Position numbers and translations under genes: made by a program. From Plastoroseomonas hellenica (GTDB lineage: Bacteria; Pseudomonadota; Alphaproteobacteria; Acetobacterales; Acetobacteraceae): a stretch of DNA of 64,000 nucleotides. Shown piece after piece: positions 43,380-52,663 of the stretch. The stretch is from contig NZ_JAAGBB010000013.1 in assembly GCF_018129085.1 (NCBI RefSeq), forward strand, positions 1 through 64,000. The letters run 5' to 3'. Under the pieces are notes generated by a model. It did not search any database. It had not been told where the DNA came from and saw nothing but the letters and a program-made list of their open reading frames with translations. Positions within the stretch are counted from its first letter, which is position 1. Each line of letters opens with the position of its first letter.

Positions 43380-44050
43380 CAGGCGCCGAGATCCTCGATC
43401 GCGAAGACCCGGGCCGGCGCGCCATCGGCGCCGGGCACCAGTAGCGGTGCGGCGCAGAGGAAGCTGCGCGGGCCGGCCAGTGCAGTGGTGTTCACGAGAT
43501 ACTCGATCAGGGTGATGCCGCGCCGCAGCAGCACGTCATGCGTCACATGTTGTTCGAATGGCACCTCGATCTTGTCGAGCAGCAGCCGGATCGGGAAATC
43601 CTGCGGGAAGTCGAAGGCGACCGCCCTGGGTTCGCGCGCCAGCAGCCATTCCGCGGCGTCCCGTGTGAGCCAGGGCGCTTCCCGCCAGAATGCCGGCGTG
43701 TTCCAGTCGCGCTGACGGTCCCAGCCCGTGGAGAGCAGCAGGATCTCTCCCGCCGGGCCGCCGGGATCGGCGGCGGCCAGGCGTGCCGCGTCGATCGCCT
43801 GGTTCGCCGGTGCGTCGCGGAGGTTCAGCACCCGGCAGGGGCCCACGACGCGTTCGAGCGGCGTCGCCTCGATGGTCGGCGCATCGGCCAGGATATGCGC
43901 CGGCGCATCGACATGGCTGAAGCCATGGCAGGCGGCGTCCAGGCGGGAGATGCGGAACTGGTCCCCGGCCTTGATGTCGCCGGTGACCGAAAGCTGCGTG
44001 CGCCAGCGGAAATGCGGCGCGATCGGCATCGAGAGATCGATGATCCGCAT
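43379..44050 (-). CDS. Cyclase family (kynurenine formamidase-like) hydrolase
   Basis: 223-residue metal hydrolase of the cyclase/KynB fold. The start is RIIDLSMPIAPHFRW. The metal motif reads CHGFSHVDAPAHI, a variant of HxGTHxDAPxH with Phe-Ser for Gly-Thr. It also has LLLSTGWDRQ, the aromatic gate region and GITLIEYLVNTTALAG. It sits 2 bp from dctP and in TGATG contact with the amidohydrolase. Members open amide or lactone rings. Confidence 0.9.
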   Translation of the reverse strand: MRIIDLSMPIAPHFRWRTQLSVTGDIKAGDQFRISRLDAACHGFSHVDAPAHILADAPTIEATPLERVVGPCRVLNLRDAPANQAIDAARLAAADPGGPAGEILLLSTGWDRQRDWNTPAFWREAPWLTRDAAEWLLAREPRAVAFDFPQDFPIRLLLDKIEVPFEQHVTHDVLLRRGITLIEYLVNTTALAGPRSFLCAAPLLVPGADGAPARVFAIEDLGA

Positions 44051-44052
44051 GG

Positions 44053-45036
44053 TCAGGCGCCGGCGGCGTCGATCGCATCCGGCAGCGCGGTGCCGTGCCT
44101 TCCCGTGAAGTCGCGCCGCACCTCTTCCGTGACGATGCGGGCGAAGGCGGCGCGGTCCGGCTCCTCCAACGCCTGCATGCCCTTGGCCTTCAGCTCGGTG
44201 ACAGAGGCGGCCTCGGCATCCTCGTTCATCTGCCGCTGCTGCGGCGTCACCTCATTGGCGACCGTCTGCAACAGATCGCGCTGCGCCGGCGCCAGTGCTT
44301 CCCAGCGCTGCTTCGACATGGCGAGGATGCCGGCGGTATAGGCGTGGCGCGTCAGGCTCAGATGGCGCTGCACCTCGTAGAAGCGGGCATTGAGGATCAG
44401 CGTCGTCGGATTCTCCTGCCCATCCACGGTGCGGGTCTCGAGCGCGGTGAAGAGCTCCGTGAAGGGCATCGGCGACGGGTTCGCGCCGAGCAGCTGGAAG
44501 GCCTTGATATGCGCGGGGTTGGGCGTGGTGCGGATCTTGAGGCCGCGCAGATCGGCCGGCGCGGCGATGGCGCGGCGGGAATTGGTGATGTTGCGAAAGC
44601 CGATGTCCCAGAAGCCGAGGACGCGCAGATTGGCGCCGTCCAACTCCTGCCGGAGCTGGTCGCCGATGCGGCCATCCAGCACCGCCGCGACATGCCGGCG
44701 GTCGCGGAATAGGAAGGGCAGGTCGAGCACGTTCAGCTTCGGCGCCAGGCCGGTGAAGAAGGGGTTGCCGGTCAGCACGATGTCCAGCGTGCCGCCGCGG
44801 GCCGCGGCGATGGTGGTCGGATCGCTACCGAGCGCGCCATTGCCGAAGACCTGCACCTGCAGGGCGCCACTGCTGCGCTCGTTCACCAGTTGGGCGAAGA
44901 GCCGGGAGGCGCGGCTCCAGCTGTCGCTGTCCGGATGCGGATGCGCGAAGCGCAGCCGGGTCGCCTGGGCACGGGCGCTGCCGGTAAGGGCGGGCAGTGC
45001 AAGCGCGCCGAGGGCGGTGCGGCGGGATATCGTCAT
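44053..45036 (-). CDS. dctP: TRAP transporter binding protein (DctP)
   Basis: 327-residue periplasmic receptor of the TRAP family. The signal peptide is MTISRRTALGALALPALTGS, then ARAQ. The conserved RLRFAHPHPDSDSWSRASRL start is followed by a domain with GLKIRTTPNPAHIKAFQLLG, which contains the carboxylate-binding Arg (RTTPN; the family's RVxxN type). The ATG at 45036 is preceded by GGGAGGT. It is the second gene of the operon, after the PdxA-like gene. Confidence 0.94.
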   Translation of the reverse strand: MTISRRTALGALALPALTGSARAQATRLRFAHPHPDSDSWSRASRLFAQLVNERSSGALQVQVFGNGALGSDPTTIAAARGGTLDIVLTGNPFFTGLAPKLNVLDLPFLFRDRRHVAAVLDGRIGDQLRQELDGANLRVLGFWDIGFRNITNSRRAIAAPADLRGLKIRTTPNPAHIKAFQLLGANPSPMPFTELFTALETRTVDGQENPTTLILNARFYEVQRHLSLTRHAYTAGILAMSKQRWEALAPAQRDLLQTVANEVTPQQRQMNEDAEAASVTELKAKGMQALEEPDRAAFARIVTEEVRRDFTGRHGTALPDAIDAAGA

Positions 45037-45056
45037 GACGTACCTCCCTGGTTTCC

Positions 45057-46073
45057 TCAGCCCCGCGCGCGGCGGGCGCCCATGTCGCAAGCGAGATCGT
45101 AGGCAGCCTGCAAGGCGCCGACCCGGGCGATACCCTGGCCCTGGATGTCGAAGCCCGAGCCATGGGCGCAGGTGGTGATCGGCACCGGCAGCCCGCCCGC
45201 GACGGTGACGCCGCGCCAGAAGCCCATCAGCTTCATCGCGATCTGTCCCTGGTCGTGATACATGGTGACGATCGCATCCACCTCCTTGGCGCGCAGGAAA
45301 ATGGTGTCGGCCGGATACGGACCTTCCGCCGGCAGGCCGAGGCGCTTCGCCTCCTCGACCGCGGGGCCGATCACCTCGATCTCCTCGCGGCCGAAAGCGC
45401 CGTTGTCGCCATTATGCGGATTGAGCCCGCAGACTGCGATGCGGGGCTGGGCGAGACCCGCCTGCAGCAGGGCGCCATGGATCAGCCGAATGGCGCCGAT
45501 CACCGCCGGCTGCGTGATCTGCGCGGCCACGTCCTTCAGCGCGATATGACTGGTGACGCGGCAGGTCCAAAGCCCGTCGCAGACATTGAACTCGCTGGTC
45601 GCGCCGGTGTGGCCGAGCAGCTCGGCGAACCAGTGCAGCTCATCGCTGTGGCCCATGCCCGCGAGGTGCAGCGATGCCTTGTTCAGCGGCGCGAAGCAGA
45701 TCGCATCGACCTGGCCGCGCTGCGCCAGGTCCAGGCATTCCCGGAGCGTGCCGAGCGCATAGCGCCCGCCATTGGCGGTCACCTTGCGTCGCTCGAAGGG
45801 TTTGGCGGCACCGCCGAGGCGATCCCAGAGTGCGACATGGCCCGGCGTGGCCTGGGCAGGATCATTGACGGCGATGAAGGGCAACTCCACGCCCGCAATG
45901 CGCACGCCCTCCTGCAGCTCATCGCGGTCGGCGACCAGCAGGATCGCGGCTTTGCGCCGGTTCTCCGGCGCGGCCAGCAGCTTCGCGGTAATCTCGGGCC
46001 CGATGCCGGCAGGGTCGCCCAGCACCATGGCGATGCGCGGCGCTCGCCCGTCCGGCGGCGACGGATCGGACAT
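45057..46073 (-). CDS. PdxA family NAD-dependent dehydrogenase
   Basis: 338-residue oxidative decarboxylase of the PdxA fold. It has MVLGDPAGIGPEITAKLL at the start, NPHNGDNGAFGREE near residue 220, and MYHDQGQIAMKLMGF near 275 with its metal His. The family's DHGTALD motif is AHGSGFDIQGQG here. PdxA itself makes pyridoxal precursors, but paralogues act in threonate-phosphate or cis-dihydrodiol catabolism. The operon context with a TRAP transporter argues for a catabolic role. No DUF1537 kinase is nearby. Confidence 0.9.
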   Translation of the reverse strand: MSDPSPPDGRAPRIAMVLGDPAGIGPEITAKLLAAPENRRKAAILLVADRDELQEGVRIAGVELPFIAVNDPAQATPGHVALWDRLGGAAKPFERRKVTANGGRYALGTLRECLDLAQRGQVDAICFAPLNKASLHLAGMGHSDELHWFAELLGHTGATSEFNVCDGLWTCRVTSHIALKDVAAQITQPAVIGAIRLIHGALLQAGLAQPRIAVCGLNPHNGDNGAFGREEIEVIGPAVEEAKRLGLPAEGPYPADTIFLRAKEVDAIVTMYHDQGQIAMKLMGFWRGVTVAGGLPVPITTCAHGSGFDIQGQGIARVGALQAAYDLACDMGARRARG

Positions 46074-46144
46074 GCTCGAACGTCTCCTCTGGTCCGCGGT
46101 CTTCGCCGCTGGTGCCGACAGGCTGGCCAGCTTCCGTGCGGTCT

Positions 46145-46175
46145 GTCAACCGGTCCGGCCACCAGACCAGTTGAC
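46145..46175. promoter_or_regulatory. Candidate GntR operator (11-bp inverted repeat)
   Basis: GTCAACCGGTC (46145-46155) and GACCAGTTGAC (46165-46175) are inverted copies matching 10 of 11 around a 9-bp spacer. The site lies in the 143-bp gap between the PdxA-like gene and the GntR gene, 41 bases before the latter's ATG. It can serve both divergent operons. Confidence 0.75.
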
Positions 46176-46216
46176 GCAACCCCCGCCGGCATGGCTAGGC
46201 TGCCGCGGGAGAGACG

Positions 46217-46918
46217 ATGCTCGACACCATCGCGGAGCTTCGCGCCGGGCTATCGAAGCGCACGGTGCGGGCGCAGATCACCGACAAGCTTGCGGGCATG
46301 ATCGGCTCCGGCCTGCTGCGCCCGGGGGACGAACTGCCCTCCGAGCGTGACCTCGCCCAGGCGCTGGAGGTCAGCCGGGAGACGGTGCGCGGCGCGATCC
46401 AGGCGCTGGCGGCGCGCGGCATGGTCGGCGTGGCGCAGGGTGCGCCTTCCCGCGTGCTCGGGCCGGAAGGTTGGCTGGCGCCGCCACCGGCCTCTCCCAT
46501 CGCGCGGTTCACGCCGGAGGAGATCCACGCCACCCGCGCGCTTTTGGAAGTGGCGGCGGCACGGGAGGCCGCGACGCGGATCGAGGCGACGGCGCTCGTG
46601 CATCTCGAATTCCTGGTCGAGGCGCAAGGCCGCGCCATCAAGGATCCGGCGGCCTTCCATATCTGCGGCGCCGAGTTCCATGCCGGCATCCACCGCGCCG
46701 CGGGCAACCGGCTGCTCGCGAGCTTCCTTCTCGATGTCTATGGCCAGGCGCAGCAGCTCCGCCGCCCGGCACTGGGGGCGCCGGGTGCCACCAGGCGCAG
46801 TTGGCAGGACCACAAGCGCATCTTCGATGCCATCGCAGCGCGCGATCCGGATGCGGCCGCGGCCGCGATGGCCGCGCATCTGGGACGCATCCATCATCCG
46901 GGCCGACGAAAGGGCTGA
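46217..46918 (+). CDS. GntR family regulator (FCD domain)
   Basis: 233-residue FadR-type regulator. The winged helix at residues 12-75 has LPSERDLAQALEVSRETVRG and MVGVAQGAPSRVLG. The all-helical FCD domain follows, with FHICGAEFHAGIHRAAGNRL holding the metal His residues. These regulators bind organic acids via a metal. Position between the TRAP and TctCBA operons, next to a strong inverted repeat, suggests it controls both. Confidence 0.92.
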   Translation: MLDTIAELRAGLSKRTVRAQITDKLAGMIGSGLLRPGDELPSERDLAQALEVSRETVRGAIQALAARGMVGVAQGAPSRVLGPEGWLAPPPASPIARFTPEEIHATRALLEVAAAREAATRIEATALVHLEFLVEAQGRAIKDPAAFHICGAEFHAGIHRAAGNRLLASFLLDVYGQAQQLRRPALGAPGATRRSWQDHKRIFDAIAARDPDAAAAAMAAHLGRIHHPGRRKG

Positions 46919-46980
46919 GACGGAACGCCGCGGTCCGGGCTGTACTCCAAGCAACCAAGAATGACTGGGAGGGAAGAGCC

Positions 46981-47961
46981 ATGAAGCGCCGGAACCTGCT
47001 GACCGGAACATTGCTGGCGGGTGCTGCCCCCGCCATCCTCGCGGGCGGCCGCGCCCATGCCGCCTGGCCGGAGCGCCCGATCACCCTCATCGTCCCCTAT
47101 CCGGCCGGCGGCGGCACCGACATCGTCGCCCGCACCCTGGCGCCGCTGCTGGAGCGCGAGATCGGCGGCAGCATCAACGTGGTCAACCGCGCCGGCGGCG
47201 GCGGCATCACCGGGCATGAGGCGATCGCCCGCGCGGCGCCGGATGGCTACACGCTCGGGATGATCACCAATGACCTCTCCTTCTACGTCCCGCTCGGCCA
47301 ATCCCGTCTGACGCATCGCGACTTCGCCAAGATCGGCCAGACCAACGAGATCGCGGCGACCGTCACCGTCAAGCCGGACAGCCCACATGACACGCTGCCG
47401 AAGCTGCTCGAAGCGATCCGCGCCAATCCCGGGCGGCTGCGCGGCACCGGCGCGGCACCTGGGGTTTCCTGGCATGTCGCCTTCCTCGGCATGATGGACA
47501 GCCTCGGCCTTGATCTACGGAGCGTCATCTGGGTCCCCTCGCAGGGCGGCACGCTCGGCCATCAGGACGTCGCGGCCGGCGGCAGCGAGTTCTCCACCGC
47601 GTCGATCGGGGAAGCGCGGGCGCTGCTCGAAGCGAACCGGGTGAAGACCATCGCCATCATGGCCGATGCACGCGTCCCGCAATTCCCGGACATCCCGACG
47701 CTCAAGGAAGCCAGCGGCAGCGATTGGACCTTCAGCGTCGCGCATGGCGTCGGCGGACCGAAGGCGCTGCCCGCGCCGATCCTGGAGCGCATGACGGCGG
47801 CCGTCGCCAAGGTCCATGCCGGCGAGGAGTTCCAGACCCAGCTCCGCAACCGCCTGATCCGCGCCGTGCACCGCGCGCCCGCGGACTGGGACGCGGTGCT
47901 GGAGCGACAGCTCAGCGAATTCGCCCGCCTGCTGCGTGCTGCCGGCCTGGCGCGGGGCTGA
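46981..47961 (+). CDS. tctC: TTT transporter receptor (TctC)
   Basis: 326-residue Bug/TctC receptor with signal peptide MKRRNLLTGTLLAGAAPAIL, then AGGRAHA. The clamp motifs YPAGGGTDIVARTL and VNRAGGGGITGHEAIARA are present. Unlike the other five in the window it is followed by its membrane partners: TctB starts 4 bp after its stop. GGGAGGG precedes the ATG. The ligand is probably a di- or tricarboxylate. Confidence 0.94.
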   Translation: MKRRNLLTGTLLAGAAPAILAGGRAHAAWPERPITLIVPYPAGGGTDIVARTLAPLLEREIGGSINVVNRAGGGGITGHEAIARAAPDGYTLGMITNDLSFYVPLGQSRLTHRDFAKIGQTNEIAATVTVKPDSPHDTLPKLLEAIRANPGRLRGTGAAPGVSWHVAFLGMMDSLGLDLRSVIWVPSQGGTLGHQDVAAGGSEFSTASIGEARALLEANRVKTIAIMADARVPQFPDIPTLKEASGSDWTFSVAHGVGGPKALPAPILERMTAAVAKVHAGEEFQTQLRNRLIRAVHRAPADWDAVLERQLSEFARLLRAAGLARG

Positions 47962-47965
47962 GGCG

Positions 47966-48418
47966 ATGGTCGGGATCCGGCAGCGTCTGCCGGGCCTCGT
48001 GGTCGGCGCGCTCGGTGCTGCGGCGATCCTCGAAGCACGGAATTTTCCGACACCGCCAGGGCAGGTCTATGGCCCGGCGATGTTTCCGATGATCATAGGC
48101 TGCGGCCTGCTGCTCTGTGCCGTCGCGATCGCGCTGCGGCCGGTGCCGCCACCCGTGGCGGAGCCGGACGCGCCGGGCGGCAAGCTGGCGGCGGCGCTCT
48201 ATGCGCTGGCCCCGGCGCTGGTGCTGCTGCTGTTCGAACCGGTAGGCTGGCCACTGCTCTCGGCGCCGCTGGTGGCCGTTCTGCTCTGGCTGGTCGGCCT
48301 GCGAGTTCTGCCGGCGGCGTTGGTCGGCATCGGCATGGCGGCTTTCACCTGGGCGGCCTTCGCGATGGTGCTGCGGGTACCGCTGCCACGCGGCCCGCTC
48401 GCCTTCCTGCCCTACTGA
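47966..48418 (+). CDS. tctB: TTT transporter small permease (TctB)
   Basis: 150-residue four-span membrane protein of the TctB family. It opens with VGIRQRLPGLVVGALGAAAI and the PAMFPMIIGCGLLLCAVAIA helix. The two C-terminal spans include ALYALAPALVLLLFEPVGWP. The start at 47966 is 4 bp from the tctC stop. It pairs with TctA to form the channel. Confidence 0.9.
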   Translation: MVGIRQRLPGLVVGALGAAAILEARNFPTPPGQVYGPAMFPMIIGCGLLLCAVAIALRPVPPPVAEPDAPGGKLAAALYALAPALVLLLFEPVGWPLLSAPLVAVLLWLVGLRVLPAALVGIGMAAFTWAAFAMVLRVPLPRGPLAFLPY

Positions 48419-48429
48419 AAGGCGCGCCC

Positions 48430-49923
48430 ATGGATGCCTTCCTGCGCGCCCTGGCGCTGGTCGCCGATCCCACCGTGCTGCTGACGGTGCTCGCGGCCTC
48501 CATCTTCGGCCTTATGGTGGGGTGCATCCCCGGGCTCACGGCGACCATGGCGACAGCGCTGCTGGTGCCCTTCGCCATGTTCCTCGACCCGGTCTCCGCC
48601 ATCGCCTCCATCGTCGCGGCCACCGCCATGGCGATTTTTGCCGGCGACATCCCGGGGACGCTGCTCAGGCTCCCCGGCACGCCGGCCTCGGCCGCCTATG
48701 TGGATGAGAGCTACCGCCTGGCCAAGGCGGGCCGCGCCGGGGAGGTGCTGGGCCTGAACCTGGTCTTCTCCGCCGCCGGCGGCATCCTCGGCACGATCGT
48801 GCTGGTCGCCGCCGCCCCGCTCCTCGCGGATTACGCGCTGTCGCTGACCAGCTTCGAGTTCTTCTGGCTCTCGGTGCTCGGCCTCTCCTGCGCCGTCTTC
48901 ACGGTCGGCGACAATATCGCCAAGGGGGCGGCCAGCCTGCTGCTCGGCCTGCTGCTGGCGACGGTCGGGCGCGACTACACCAGCGGCTGGCCGCGCTTCA
49001 CCTTCGAGGAGCCGGACCTGCTGGACGGGCTGCCCTTTGTGCCCGCGCTGATCGGCCTTTTCGCGCTGCCGGAGATCCTGCGCACGGTGCGGGCGAGGCC
49101 CCAGGGCGATGTCGTCACCATGCGACAGGGCATGCGCATCTTCGCGGGGATGGGCCGGGCGCTGGTCCGCTGGTGGCCGAATTTCCTGCGCAGCGGCGCG
49201 ATCGGCACCTTCGTCGGCGCGCTGCCGGGCGGCGGTGCCGATACCGCGGCCTGGACCGCCTATGCCGTCTCCCGCCGTGTGACCCGGGACCCGGAGGCCT
49301 GGGGCAAGGGTGAGAGCCTGGAGGGCATCATCGATGCCACCAGCGCCAACAACGCGTCACTGGCCGGCGCCTGGATCCCGGCGCTGGTCTTCGCGATCCC
49401 GGGCGACACCATCACGGCGATCGCGATCGGCGTGCTCTACCTGAAGAACGTCACGCCCGGGCCGAGCATCTTCCTGGAGAACGCGCATATCCTCTACGCG
49501 GTCTTCATTACCTTCTTCCTCGCCAACCTGTTGATGATCCCGCTCGGTTGGCTCGCGATCCGCGCGGCGGTGCCGATCCTGCGCATCCCCCGCCGCCTGC
49601 TGATGGCACCGCTCCTGATGTTCGCCTGCCTCGGCGCCTTCTCGGTGGAGAACAGCCTGTTCGGCATCGGCGTGATGCTGGGCTGCGGCCTGATCGGCTA
49701 TTGGATGGAGGCGAACGGCTTTCCGGTCGGCCCCTGCGTGCTGGGGATGGTGATGGGGCGGCTGGTGGAGGAGAATCTAATGACCTCGCTCATCAAGGTG
49801 CAGGGCGACCTGACGCGGTTCTTCGAGCGGCCGGTCGCGACCGCGCTGGCCGTGGCGACGGTGCTGATCTGGCTGTGGCCCTTGCTGCAAAGGCTGCGGC
49901 GGCGGTGGGCCGCGGCGCAGTAG
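48430..49923 (+). CDS. tctA: TTT transporter large permease (TctA)
   Basis: 497-residue 12-span permease of the TctA family. Typical parts are GLMVGCIPGLTATMATALLV at span 1-2, the AGDIPGTLLRLPGTPASAAY loop, then GTFVGALPGGGADTAAWTAY near residue 258, the second half of the internal repeat. IPALVFAIPGDTITAIAIGV is also characteristic. It completes the only full TTT set in the window, and could also serve the orphan receptors. Confidence 0.95.
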   Translation: MDAFLRALALVADPTVLLTVLAASIFGLMVGCIPGLTATMATALLVPFAMFLDPVSAIASIVAATAMAIFAGDIPGTLLRLPGTPASAAYVDESYRLAKAGRAGEVLGLNLVFSAAGGILGTIVLVAAAPLLADYALSLTSFEFFWLSVLGLSCAVFTVGDNIAKGAASLLLGLLLATVGRDYTSGWPRFTFEEPDLLDGLPFVPALIGLFALPEILRTVRARPQGDVVTMRQGMRIFAGMGRALVRWWPNFLRSGAIGTFVGALPGGGADTAAWTAYAVSRRVTRDPEAWGKGESLEGIIDATSANNASLAGAWIPALVFAIPGDTITAIAIGVLYLKNVTPGPSIFLENAHILYAVFITFFLANLLMIPLGWLAIRAAVPILRIPRRLLMAPLLMFACLGAFSVENSLFGIGVMLGCGLIGYWMEANGFPVGPCVLGMVMGRLVEENLMTSLIKVQGDLTRFFERPVATALAVATVLIWLWPLLQRLRRRWAAAQ

Positions 49924-49937
49924 TCACCTCGCCTGTG

Positions 49938-51530
49938 CTATCGCGCCGGGCGCGCATCCTGCGGCCGGGTGCGCTCATCGGTGCGCGGCGTGTGCTCGAA
50001 GCCCGTCTGCATCGCCCAGACATTGCGCTGCAGATGGATCGGGATGATGGCCGCGTCCGCCATGGCGAGGCGCATCGCGCCCTGCAGCATCGCCTCGCGC
50101 CGGGCATCGTTCAGCTCGCGCACCGCGGCGCCGAGCTGCGCGTCGAAAGCCGGGTTGGCATAGCGCCCACGGTTCACCGACCCGGTGCCGAGCGCGCGGT
50201 CGAAGCTTGCCAGCACCGAGCGCATGCCGGCCGAGGGCTCGCCCGTCGAGCTCCCCCAGGAGACGAGGAAGGCCGAGAATTCCTGGCGGGAGGCGCGGCC
50301 GACGAAGCTCGCGAAGGGCGACACGTCGACCGTCGTGCGGATGCCAATGCGGGTCCACATCTGCGCCACCGCCTGGGTGATGCGGGCATCGTTCGGATAG
50401 CGGTCGTTCGGGCCGTGCAGCACCAGGCGGAAGCCGTCGGGGAAGCCGGCTTCCGCCAGCAGGCGGCGGGCCACGGCAATGTCGGGCGCCGGCGGCGGAT
50501 GCAGCTCCGGCGCATGGCCGAAGGTGCCGGGCGGCATGAACTGGTTGATGGCGGTCGCCTGCCCCTCCATCACCCGCGCGACGATCGCGTTGCGGTCGAC
50601 TGCCAGCGACAGCGCCTGCCGCACGCGCAGATCCTTCAGGGGATTGCGGTCCAGGGGCCGCCCGTCATTGTCCGTGATGAAGGGCGACGGCCCGGTGCGC
50701 ATATGGTCGAAATGGAGATAGACGAGGCGCAGGCTGTCGATCTCCGACAGGCGAAGCCGCGGATCGCGGCGGATGCGCTCCAGATCCGCGGTCGGCACCT
50801 GGTCGATGATGTCGACGTCGCCGGCGAGCAGTGCCGCGGTGCGCGCCGCCGGGCTGGTGATCATCCGGTAATCGACGCGCTGCCAGGCCGGCGGTCCGCC
50901 CCAATAGGCGTCATTGCGTTCCAGCGTCACGCGGCTGCCCGGCTGGCTCGCGACCAGGCGGAAGGGGCCGGTGCCGATGGCGGCGCGGCCGGCGTTGAAA
51001 TCCTCTGTCGTCGCATTGCCATGGATGCTGCGGCTGAGCATTGGCACCTGCGCCAGGTTCGGCGGCAGCAGCGGGTCCGGCCCGTTGGTGCGGAAGCGGA
51101 TGGTGCGGGCATCCACCACCTCCACCGACCGGATGGACTGCGTGTAGGTCTGGAAGGAGCCGGGGCTGTTCAGGACGGTCGGGATCCGCGCCAGCGTGAA
51201 GGCCACGTCATCGGCGGTGAAGGGCGTGCCGTCCTGGAAGCGCAGGCCTTCGCGCAGACGGAATTCCCAGACATCCTCGCCGACCGGCCGCCAGCTCTCG
51301 GCCAGCGCCGCGACGGGCCGGGAATTCGGATCCATCTCCAGCAGGTTGTCGAAGACCATCGACGCGAAGGCGTTGTTCGGAGAGATGTTGTGGAAATGTG
51401 GGTCGAGCGCGGTGACCTGCGCGCCGACGCCCATCCGCAGCACCTGCGCCGAAGCCCCGGCCGCACCGTCGAGGACGGGAAGGGCGAACGCCAGCAGGGC
51501 CGGGATCCAGCCGCGCGCGATGCTCGTCAT
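49938..51530 (-). CDS. ABC-type dipeptide/nickel-like binding protein (SBP family 5)
   Basis: 530-residue family 5 solute-binding protein. The signal peptide is IPALLAFALPVLDGAAGASA. Landmarks are VTALDPHFHNISPNNAFASM, FQDGTPFTADDVAFTLARIP near residue 105, GTGPFRLVASQPGSRVTLER near 190 and RQALSLAVDRNAIVARVMEG near 295. A GGGGAGG site precedes the ATG. It is the last gene of the TauD-FAH-Ldh operon and has no permease next to it. Confidence 0.93.
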   Translation of the reverse strand: MTSIARGWIPALLAFALPVLDGAAGASAQVLRMGVGAQVTALDPHFHNISPNNAFASMVFDNLLEMDPNSRPVAALAESWRPVGEDVWEFRLREGLRFQDGTPFTADDVAFTLARIPTVLNSPGSFQTYTQSIRSVEVVDARTIRFRTNGPDPLLPPNLAQVPMLSRSIHGNATTEDFNAGRAAIGTGPFRLVASQPGSRVTLERNDAYWGGPPAWQRVDYRMITSPAARTAALLAGDVDIIDQVPTADLERIRRDPRLRLSEIDSLRLVYLHFDHMRTGPSPFITDNDGRPLDRNPLKDLRVRQALSLAVDRNAIVARVMEGQATAINQFMPPGTFGHAPELHPPPAPDIAVARRLLAEAGFPDGFRLVLHGPNDRYPNDARITQAVAQMWTRIGIRTTVDVSPFASFVGRASRQEFSAFLVSWGSSTGEPSAGMRSVLASFDRALGTGSVNRGRYANPAFDAQLGAAVRELNDARREAMLQGAMRLAMADAAIIPIHLQRNVWAMQTGFEHTPRTDERTRPQDARPAR

Positions 51531-51565
51531 GCTCGCCTCCCCTAGTGTCGTTGCGTCGCGTCGTT

Positions 51566-52660
51566 TCAGCCGAGGCGGTAGGCGGCGCCGCAGCGGCCGC
51601 AGATGTCGCGGATATGCTGGGCGAGTGTCGCAGGAATCGGGATCCCTTCGCTGAGGCGGCGGATGCGTGCCGCCTCCTCCGGATCACCAGCGACCAGCAC
51701 CCTCTCACCGGGTTGTGCCGCGGGCGTCGCGTGCAGCACGTCGATCGCGTCGTCCAGGTCGTTCTCGAACGCCCCCTCGTCGCGAAAGGCGCGCGGATCG
51801 ATCGCCATGAAGAAATGGCCGATATCATCAGGCGCGCCGGGACGCTGCGTGCGATTGCGGATCGGCGAGAAGGAAGCGCCGACCAGCGTGCCGCCCAGGA
51901 TATGCACCATCATGGCCAGGCCATAGCCCTTGTGGCTGCCCATGGCGGCGGTGCCGCCGAGCGGCGTGATCCCGCCATCCGGCCGCGCCGCAACCTGCTG
52001 ATAGGCTTCATGCGGATCGGTGACGGCCCGGCCTGCGGCATCGACCACCCAGCCTTCCGGCACCGGCCGGTCGTTGAGGTGGTGGACCTTCACCTTGCCG
52101 GCCGCGACGGTCGTCGTCGCCATGTCCAGCACGAAGGGCAGGTTGCGCTTCGCGGGCGCGGCGAAGGCGAGCGGATTGGTGCCCAGCACCGGCTCGGCGC
52201 CACGCGTCGGCACCATGGTCACGCCGCGCGTCGCGCTGGTGACCAGGCCGATCGCACCCCGCCGCGCCGCGATGCGCGCATAGACGCCCGCCGCGCCGAA
52301 ATGGTGGGAGTTGCGGACGCCGACCACGGCGAGGCCGACCGCCAGCGCCTTGTCCACCGCCATGTTCATGGCGAGTGTGGAGACCGGATGACCCAGGCCC
52401 GCGCCGGCATCCAGCAATGCCATGCAGGGCGTTTCCCGCACCACCTTCGGCTCTGCGGTGACGTTCAGCGCGCCCTCGCGCCAGCGCGTCTCATAGGTCA
52501 TCAGCATCGAGATGCCGTGGGAGTCGACGCCGAGCAGATCGGTCTCGACCATCGCGTCCGTCGTCGTCTCGGCCAGCGCCGGCGTCATGCCCCAGGCGAG
52601 CAGGATGCCGAGGATCTGGGCGCGAACCGTCTCCGCGCTCACCAGCGAGACATCGGCCAT
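51566..52660 (-). CDS. Ldh family (malate/L-sulfolactate type) oxidoreductase
   Basis: 364-residue NAD(P)-dependent 2-hydroxyacid dehydrogenase of the malate/L-lactate dehydrogenase (type 2) family. Features are DLLGVDSHGISMLMTYETRW near residue 45, VVGVRNSHHFGAAGVYARIA near 115 (catalytic His), PVLGTNPLAFAAPAKRNLPF and GYGLAMMVHILGGTLVGASF. It lies between FAH and the binding protein in an IclR-linked operon, so it probably oxidises a hydroxy-acid product. Confidence 0.93.
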   Translation of the reverse strand: MADVSLVSAETVRAQILGILLAWGMTPALAETTTDAMVETDLLGVDSHGISMLMTYETRWREGALNVTAEPKVVRETPCMALLDAGAGLGHPVSTLAMNMAVDKALAVGLAVVGVRNSHHFGAAGVYARIAARRGAIGLVTSATRGVTMVPTRGAEPVLGTNPLAFAAPAKRNLPFVLDMATTTVAAGKVKVHHLNDRPVPEGWVVDAAGRAVTDPHEAYQQVAARPDGGITPLGGTAAMGSHKGYGLAMMVHILGGTLVGASFSPIRNRTQRPGAPDDIGHFFMAIDPRAFRDEGAFENDLDDAIDVLHATPAAQPGERVLVAGDPEEAARIRRLSEGIPIPATLAQHIRDICGRCGAAYRLG

Positions 52661-52663
52661 GGC

